Position numbers and translations under genes: made by a program. Below are positions 57,844-64,000 of a stretch of 64,000 nt of DNA, piece by piece. Positions within the stretch are counted from its first letter, which is position 1; every line of letters begins with the position of its first letter. The notes under the pieces are model-generated. The model did not search any database, was not told where the DNA came from, and saw only the letters and a program-made list of their open reading frames with translations. This DNA comes from Tetrastigma voinierianum (taxonomy: Eukaryota > Streptophyta > Magnoliopsida > Vitales > Vitaceae): the NCBI GenBank assembly GCA_016808115.1, contig JAEQBH010001513.1:1302001-1366000 (forward strand). Reading direction: 5' to 3'.

Positions 57844-60044
57844 TGTCACGCCCCCGACCCCAGCCTAGGCGGACGAAGGGGACACGAGACTATACTGGGA
57901 CTCTTTACCTGCTTTTTCAGACGTTGGTGGGCCCAAGTCTTATAACTGAATCAAAATATCATAAAAAGGATACAAAATAAAACTACCACCATAGTGGTGT
58001 CTACATTGTTGTATACATACAGTCCTGAGTCCCATTTACATATCTAAGCGTATATTTACATTTACAAATCGGCGCGAAACGTCTAGTGATAGACCCTTTA
58101 TAAGTGTCTTGACCCGACGATATGTATGGAAGATCGCGGACGTCTTCTTTTGTACCTACACGGATTGAAAACCCATGCTAAGCTTTACGCTTAGTGGGAA
58201 ACATATGACTTATACATGTACAAATGCATTAATACTCTTTTCACAATTAAGCATTTGCACCCAGTAACTTCAATATCTGTGGTATAGATATCAAAATTTA
58301 GCATGAATTGATAAAATAAACTTATACACCTACTTGTACTTATAGCAAAATTTTGCTTGTTCAGATCCCCCGTAGGAGTTACAGAACTTATACTTATACT
58401 TATACTTTTAGCAGACTTATGCATGCGGAGGTACACCTTAGGTACCATGGAAGCTTACACTTATAGAAGTACGATGAGTGCTTATGAAATGAAACGATAT
58501 ACATTTCTTTACTCTTATTCGTCATTGATTCTTATCCTTATAAGCTGTTGGATTACCTGACCAATGCATAAGAAATGAGAAGGACATGACACAATAAATG
58601 CTTAGAAGGTATGGTATAATCTTGCGAGTCTTAGTAGCCTGGCAGGAGTGCAGCAACGTCCCGAGGAATGTGCTGCCTATGTAACAGAGTGTCGTAGCAC
58701 TATTGGGTGCCAAGCAGCGTCGAACATCCACGCCCCGCATGCTTGAAGTGTTGTAGCCCAGCAGCGAGTGTCGAAACGCGATCATGCGTGTGCGCCCACG
58801 TCTTGAAGTGTCGTGTCATTCCATATCTAGTATGAGGCAGTCTTACAATTAGATTTATTAAAGAACTTACTATCTTATCATAGGGGCATTAAGTTTGCCC
58901 GCATCGAACTCGCTTCACCGAGGCGGCAAGGTACAATGTAATTTATCTATTTCCTTTACCTTACAAACATGTATGGACCCTTTCATACACTTATAGGGTC
59001 CTCATTAGTTTAATAGACTAGTCCTCGGGCTTGGCGAAACAAGCAAAGCCAAAACACAACAATTTTTCCATCTTTGTGAGCAGTGGCTCTGTGCGGCGAA
59101 CCTGAGAATGGAAAAATCCTCTTCTCGGCCACGCCACGGTGTGGACATGCCACGCCGTGGCATGGACCTTTGTTGCGGTGAGGGGTCCCTATGTCGAGGC
59201 GTAGGACCCCCGAAACTGCCCAGAATTGCTGATTTCAGCCCTTTTCTTTTCCAAAATCCAACCAAAATCAAAGGATATTCATATATTCTCCACAAAAACA
59301 TATCCCAAGTGTGTTCTAACTCCACCAAAACCAAAGATAGAGATTTATTAGGGTTTTGCCAAACCCTAACTAAAATACTTGTATGTTAGGTTAACTTCTG
59401 CCTGGCAAGTATCCAGTACATCTTAAACCAAGAATCCACACCTAAGGAGGATTCCTTACTCATCTTGTACAAAATAGGGTATTACCAACCCAACTTTCAA
59501 CAAATCTAAGGTTAAGATGGATTCCTAACTAAACCTTAGAAATTGAACAAACTAAAATCCATCTGAAAACCCAAGCAAATCCAAAGCAGTATCGAAACAA
59601 AACCAATAGTTTCCATACTGAAAGTCATGAATCCATACCTTTTTCCTCTTCTTCCCACTTCTTCTTCTCTTCCTTTCTCCTTAACGTTTTGCTCTCCTCA
59701 AAATGCCCCCGAAAAATGTGAGACAATTTGGTCTCATCTGTTCAAACCTCAAGTTTCCTCATATTATAATTTAGTCCTCAAACTCCCTTCCATTTGCACT
59801 TAGGTCCTTTATCTCTCTAGTATTCTCAATTTAACTTATCAAAATCCTACTTTGGCATACATTCTTTTCTTCTTATGTCTTTTATATCCCATGTTGACAA
59901 ATTACAATTTTACCCTTGCTTATTTCTGGGTTTCGAAATTTTCTCACTTAGAAAATTAACAATTACGAAAAATTCAAATTATACCTACAAAATGTCTACT
60001 AAACATCTTTGAAAGCTGACTAGGGTATATTTCGAGATATTATA
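57844..60044 (-). mobile_element. S: solo LTR (2,201 bp) nested in T4 gag
   Basis: TGTCACGCCCCCGACC...CGAGATATTATA flanked by a perfect GCTTG duplication (57839-57843 and 60045-60049). No coding content. Inside are a GCTAAGCTTTACGCTTAGTG hairpin (58178-58197), TACTTATACTTATACTT repeats (58388-58410) and a palindromic CCACGCCGTGGCATGG cluster (59125-59180). It arose by LTR-LTR recombination of a complete copy, as is usual for solo LTRs. Right terminus is TA instead of CA. Confidence 0.85.
59125..59180. repeat. CCACGCCGTGG palindrome cluster in S
   Basis: GGCCACGCCACGGTGTGG, then GACATGCCACGCCGTGGCATGG: two or three overlapping palindromic units within 56 bp. Analogous in character, not in sequence, to the arrays in A1, G, T2 and E. 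Confidence 0.75.
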
Positions 60045-60307
60045 GCTTGACCTTGGTTGTTCATCGGTGGAGCATGGGATGCTTGCCCGCTACACCTTGC
60101 GAAATTTATTTAGGCGACTTCACGAGAGTCTCGATACTATGGGGTCTTGAACTATCCATGCTTGACCTATTAAGACCAACAAGATCCACATAAGAGTCAT
60201 GTCATATTTTATATGTAAATGCAATGCATGTCATAAAAATTTTAAAATCATTTCTGATTTCAAAATCATTTTGTAGAGCGCTTTAACCTAGGTTCTATTA
60301 CCATAAG
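60045..60307 (-). pseudogene. T4 gag N-terminus, leader and primer site
   Basis: After the second GCTTG copy the gag/leader sequence resumes. GGTTCTATTACCATAAG (60291-60307) next to the LTR is, in element orientation, a decayed TTGGTATCAGAGCC primer site. This places the 5' LTR border at 60308. Confidence 0.6.
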
Positions 60308-61137
60308 TGTAAGAACGCTAGTAAGTCGCCCACTTTTAGGCAGGCTGATTGAATCCAGAAGACAGATTTGGGAGCGCGGTTTCACTCATTTCCAATCCAA
60401 ATACAAAAAATAAAAAATTCAATACAAATGTGAATACATTTTCAATACCACACGCATTTCAAATACTCATTAGGTATACATAAAAATATACATTAAACAT
60501 TTTTACTGAAACTAAACATTTTGTGGAAGGCCCATCATTTTGGGATAACTCCCACATTTGTACCATAAATATCCAAAACAAATGAGTCAAAACTATATTC
60601 CTCTCATGAAGACTTTTACATCATTGAATTCAATGCAAAATAGTTACAAAATATCATGAATGGAATGATACGCATGGGACGAAGCATTTACTTATACTCC
60701 GCTCTATTTGACGATGACTTTGCACCCGACGATCTTCGGCCTTGCTACTTTCTACTTGGTACCTTCGCGATGAAAAAAACAACGCGCTAAGCATTTTCAT
60801 GCTTAGTGGTTTTATACGGTTATATTCTCTCTTCATTTCATTTTAAATCGAAACATGCAATATTTATTAAACAATGCTTTTGTACAATTTGCAATGACAA
60901 ATTCGATTACAATACGTATCATATATTTATTCAATAAATCAATTACAATTCCATTGGTCATCTCAAGCTATATGCATTTTCATAGGCGAGAAAGAAAGCG
61001 AAAAAAAAAATCATTCAAAGCACAAATCGTGCACTTTTCAATCTCATTTTCATTTTGCCCTTATAATTTAACCTATACTTTCGGTGCATGAGATAGCGAA
61101 TCATCGGCATAGTCCCTTTAGAAATTTGCGAGGCAGA

Positions 61138-61217
<80 letters not shown>

Positions 61218-62526
61218 TAATTTAGTGTATAGCAATCTTGTCTCATTTGGAGCTACGGATCGATATGCCACAATAGTACGTTTGTTCAACTCTTATTGGT
61301 ATACCAATTTATCCTTAACTCGAATTCTAATGGTTTACATTCTGGTTTACATTCTTTTAAGGGCATTAAAATCATTCAATACAATTTACAATAGTATATA
61401 TATACATTTGTATGAAAGAGTGAACATTTTCACATTCATGCAATTTCTTATGCAAAATTCGTTTCACAAGCAATTGTCTCAAATCATAAAACAGATCATT
61501 TCAAACACAAATCAACCTGCACTTTCTTGTCAATCATTTCAAAATTCAAATCATTTTGTAATTATTCATATATTTTAAACGAGAGAGGATTTGAGAACAA
61601 ACCAAAAAGCGTAGCTTTAGTTCAATATTCGAATCTTTACTTCAATCGCAGGCTTTCCTCCTCGTCAGCCCCTATTCAAATACCATGACAATCACATATT
61701 AGTCAGTTGTTCTAGGAGTTCTATTTTCAGTTGGAATTGGAATCATGTCATTTGGATAACCCCGAACTGAGTTATCATTTCGATGCAGGCAAGTCGATAT
61801 ACCCGATCTCATGGATCACCCATTGTTTTTTTATTTTTTTATTTCTGGGGTCTTAACTTAATAAATTGGTAATGGTTCCTTCAATAATTTGGATATCTTG
61901 TTCTAAAGGTTTTCTTCTCTCAATTGGGATCACCCAAACTTAAGTTACGGCATTTCAATGTCAAACTAGTCGATATGCCCAGTTCATTGGATCACCCACT
62001 GTTTTTTTCGATTTCTAGGGTCTTAGCTCCATAAATTTGTAATGATTCCTTCTACTCATTTGAAGCTATGGTTCTAAGGTTTCTTCTCCAATTGGAATCA
62101 TCTAATGTGGATGACCAAAACTCAAGTTGTACATTTACATCCCACACTACTCTAATTTGCAAAGCAGAATCATATTGTTCTTACACATAGCTCCACTTTG
62201 ATAGATTTATAGGCACTTTGGGATAAAAATTTGCGTAGACTTCCTTCAAGTAAATTATTACCCTATAAGTCAATTTTACCCAGAATTTTGAATCACTCAA
62301 TTTGGATGAGTGAAACTCAATTTATGGCCAAAACACCACAACTACACCCAAAACAGAGCATACCCATGAGCTATACGAACTCACCTTTAAGCCCATATTC
62401 GGGAGCCTTAGTGCTATAATTTTCCCCTAGTCCCTTCAATAAATTTGTAGCCCTATCTCTTATGGTTCTTTACCAATTGGAATAACTTCATTTGGATGAT
62501 TATAACGTAACCTATAGCCAAACAAT
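60308..62526 (-). mobile_element. T4 5' LTR, left three quarters (interrupted by E)
   Basis: TGTAAGAACGCTAG... collinear with 50153-52370 (hairpin at 60786-60806; TCAATAAATCAATTACAATTC; TTATGGTTCTTTACCAATTGG near 62459). Collinearity ends at about 62526, where the 3' LTR continues with a different sequence; the missing 740 bp should follow E beyond the window. Confidence 0.85.
61138..61213. repeat. (TA)n microsatellite in T4 5' LTR
   Basis: About 36 uninterrupted TA units, homologous in position to 50985-51026 in the sister LTR (about 20 units). The YIYIYI open frames on both strands are artefacts. Confidence 0.97.
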
Positions 62527-63152
62527 TGTTGTGTTAGGCTTGAAAACAGTCCAACACAGCAATTTTTGAGCTTTTCCAGATTTTTCCAACGCTTTTATCG
62601 CGATAGAGTTTTCTCTATTGTGACAGAGTTTCTCTGTTGGAACAGAAAACTTTGTCACGATAGAGTTTCTCTGTTACAACAGAAAACTTTGTTGCGACAG
62701 AGTTTGCTCTGTGCAATAAAAAACTATGTCATGATAGAGTTTTCTCTGTTGCAACAGAAAACTTTGTTGTGACAGAGTTTTCTCTGTTGCGATAGTTTTC
62801 TTTGTCCAACTTGTCGGGGCCATAACTTCTTCGTTTTAACTCGGATTTGGACGTGTGAGGTGTCATTGGAAAGATTTTTGAATGTGAATGTAACCATGAG
62901 TAGATTTAAACCATTTGATTCTCGAATGATACTAAAAATTTATCTTCTCAATGACCCACTGTGAGACATCCAGTTAACTCTCTTTTTGGAAACATTTTGC
63001 ATCTTTTCTTACTAAATCACTTGCTTTCCATAAAAAATCCTACAAAACCAAGTTTATATGAAATGCTATGAGTTTTACATGAATATGGATATGAAATGCT
63101 CAAAATAGCATGTGAAATGAACTCAAAACATAGATGAGTTTTACACTCATCA
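62527..63152 (-). mobile_element. E: 3' LTR of an Athila/Tat-like element (about 626 bp)
   Basis: In element orientation it starts TGATGAGTGTAAAACTC at 63152 and ends CCTAACACAACA at 62527, next to T4 LTR sequence. A polypurine tract adjoins on the right. It contains GGCCATAACTTCTTCGTTTT (62818), the same module as in TE1 and T2, and a short-unit array at 62590-62812. It has no evident TATA box, so it may be a short LTR family or a truncated one. Confidence 0.65.
62590..62812. repeat. TCGCGATAGAG / CTCTGTTGCAACAG array in E LTR
   Basis: Alternating units of the type TTGT(C/T)(G/A)(C/T)GA(C/T)AGAGTTTTCTCTG and TTGCAACAGAAAACTT, about 37 bp per pair and five to six pairs. The core is a CpG-decaying TCGCGA palindrome with AGAGTTTTCTCT next to it. 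Extra palindromy arises because each unit is followed by its near reverse complement. Confidence 0.85.
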
Positions 63153-63166
63153 AACCCCCCCAAACA
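63153..63166 (-). other. E polypurine tract
   Basis: AACCCCCCCAAAC on the plus strand reads GTTTGGGGGGGTT in element orientation, immediately inside the LTR. Same type and position as the A1 tract at 18875. Confidence 0.85.
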
Positions 63167-64000
63167 TAAAGTTTTCCTTGTCCTCAGCGAAAAAAAAAAG
63201 AAGTTGCTTGTCCCGAAAATGAGAAGAGTTCATTTCACCATTTTTATTTAACCAAAACTGAGTAATCAAGCTTGCCAAGAGGTATGTGATATGTGTCTAC
63301 ATAATTACCCTTACCAAGAATATGGAAAATATGATCAATATAATTTATTTATTTTAATAGTGAATCAATCTCTAATAGACAAATTTAGACCACTAGTTCT
63401 CACTTGTGTGTGTGTAGGGTCTTCCCCTATCCAAACAATTGCAAGCTATAGCAGTTTATGAGAATTCGAGATGAAATACCGGATCTCTAAGGTAATTTAT
63501 TTAGGTTCCATAGGCTTGTTGTTCTTATCACTCTCCACTAGTGTAGGCTTCCTGACTCGAAGATCAAGTAGGTCTTTATAAACATAATGTAAGGCTTGGT
63601 TAAAGGAGTGATTGAGTAGTCATTTGAAAATTAAAACTTGCAAACATACATATTTTTCTACATTGACAGCTCATACTTCATCATGATTCTTACCTTCAGC
63701 ATAGTGACACTCGAGCACCCGAAATCTATTTAGGTGCATCATTCCATACTCCTCATATCACATTTCTGCAAAAATTTTGCATTCTTTCAACAAACACCCG
63801 AAGCTAGCCTTTTCTTTAAGACAAGGTTTATTAGAGTACCTTAAGCTTTCTACCAACCCTTAGCAAGCTTTAAATCAATGTACAGCTCCTAGACCAATTG
63901 GCCTCAGGGTACTAAGTGTTGAGACACCCTCAGTATTTACTCTAGGAAGGAAGGCTCTGAAATTAGATTTACTCCTCCTTGACTTTTTATTGTATTTTTG
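63167..64000 (-). other. E 3' non-coding region (runs off window)
   Basis: No open frame of note. It begins TAAAGTTTTCCTTGTCCTCAGCG, reminiscent of the start of the A1 3' non-coding region. The rest of E and the remaining T4 LTR lie to the right of the window. Confidence 0.5.

Larger units (their letters stand above)
50153..62526 (-). mobile_element. T4: chromovirus LTR retrotransposon, minus strand, interrupted by S and E
   Basis: Left LTR 50153-53108 and right LTR from 60308. Between them are minus-strand integrase, RNase H, RT and gag. Both LTRs start TGTAAGAAC and share AAACATTTTGCGGAAGGCCC, the hairpin GCTAAGCATTTTCATGCTTA and a TA microsatellite. S lies in gag, E in the right LTR. The element extends conceptually beyond 62526 after E, so its right border and target duplication are out of view. 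Confidence 0.88.

Noticed and set aside
59005..59389. Two opposing open frames of about 100 codons in S
   Set aside because: They lie across the CCACGCCGTGG cluster of a solo LTR; no homology recognised.
61084..61578. A 164-codon open frame, the longest in the window
   Set aside because: Its start crosses the TA microsatellite of the T4 LTR and the rest is AT-rich LTR sequence; not collinear with any open frame in the sister LTR.

Overview
The window is repeat-dense intergenic DNA from a flowering plant with a large genome. I find no cellular protein-coding gene, tRNA or rRNA gene. Everything recognisable belongs to transposable elements: Ty3/gypsy LTR retrotransposons (chromovirus elements of the Tekay/Del type, primed by initiator tRNA-Met; Athila/Tat-type elements, primed by tRNA-Asp or a similar tRNA) and one large En/Spm (CACTA) DNA transposon with tnp2-type and Ptta/TNPA-type genes. 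The angiosperm assignment rests on these families and on long AT-rich LTRs; I cannot name the species.

Layout, left to right. 1-4140: truncated plus-strand chromovirus TE1, with most of a long LTR (carrying a roughly 12-copy tandem array of a 180-200 bp module), its primer-binding site and the first codons of gag. 4141-5450 and 48778-50152: two pieces of what looks like one older LTR (H), split by the CACTA element. 5451-48777: the CACTA element, holding a Ptta/TNPA-like gene (6344-7809, minus) and a tnp2 transposase gene (7949-10467 plus 30379-31571, minus). A minus-strand chromovirus T2 (10468-30378, target duplication TGTTT) splits the tnp2 gene, and T2 in turn carries an Athila-like element A1 (17361-26644) inside its gag. 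The right part of the CACTA element is a tandem series of about 650 bp subterminal units. It is broken by a solo LTR F (32513-36940), which itself contains a solo LTR G (33686-36431), and by a complete but decayed plus-strand chromovirus T3 (38398-47594, target duplication ACTAT). 50153 to the window end: a minus-strand chromovirus T4 with both LTRs. A solo LTR S (57844-60044, target duplication GCTTG) lies in its gag, and a further Athila/Tat-like element E (from 62527, running off the window) lies in its right LTR.

Insertion order from nesting: H, then CACTA, then T2, T3 and F, then A1 (in T2) and G (in F); separately T4, then S and E. Most retroelement coding regions are broken by stops and frameshifts. 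The best preserved coding sequence by eye is the CACTA Ptta-like gene.

The most unusual observation is that at least five different LTR or leader sequences each carry a private array built on a short palindromic, usually CpG-containing core (GTCGCGAC, TTTCGCTAGCGAAA, GGCCGGCC, CCACGCCGTGG and a TCGCGA-type array). In several of them the array lies upstream of a plausible TATA box. A separate CATAACTTC-TTCGTCCGAAC module recurs in unrelated LTRs and is amplified in tandem in one. Coordinates of element boundaries are good to a few bases where a target-site duplication is quoted and to tens of bases otherwise.
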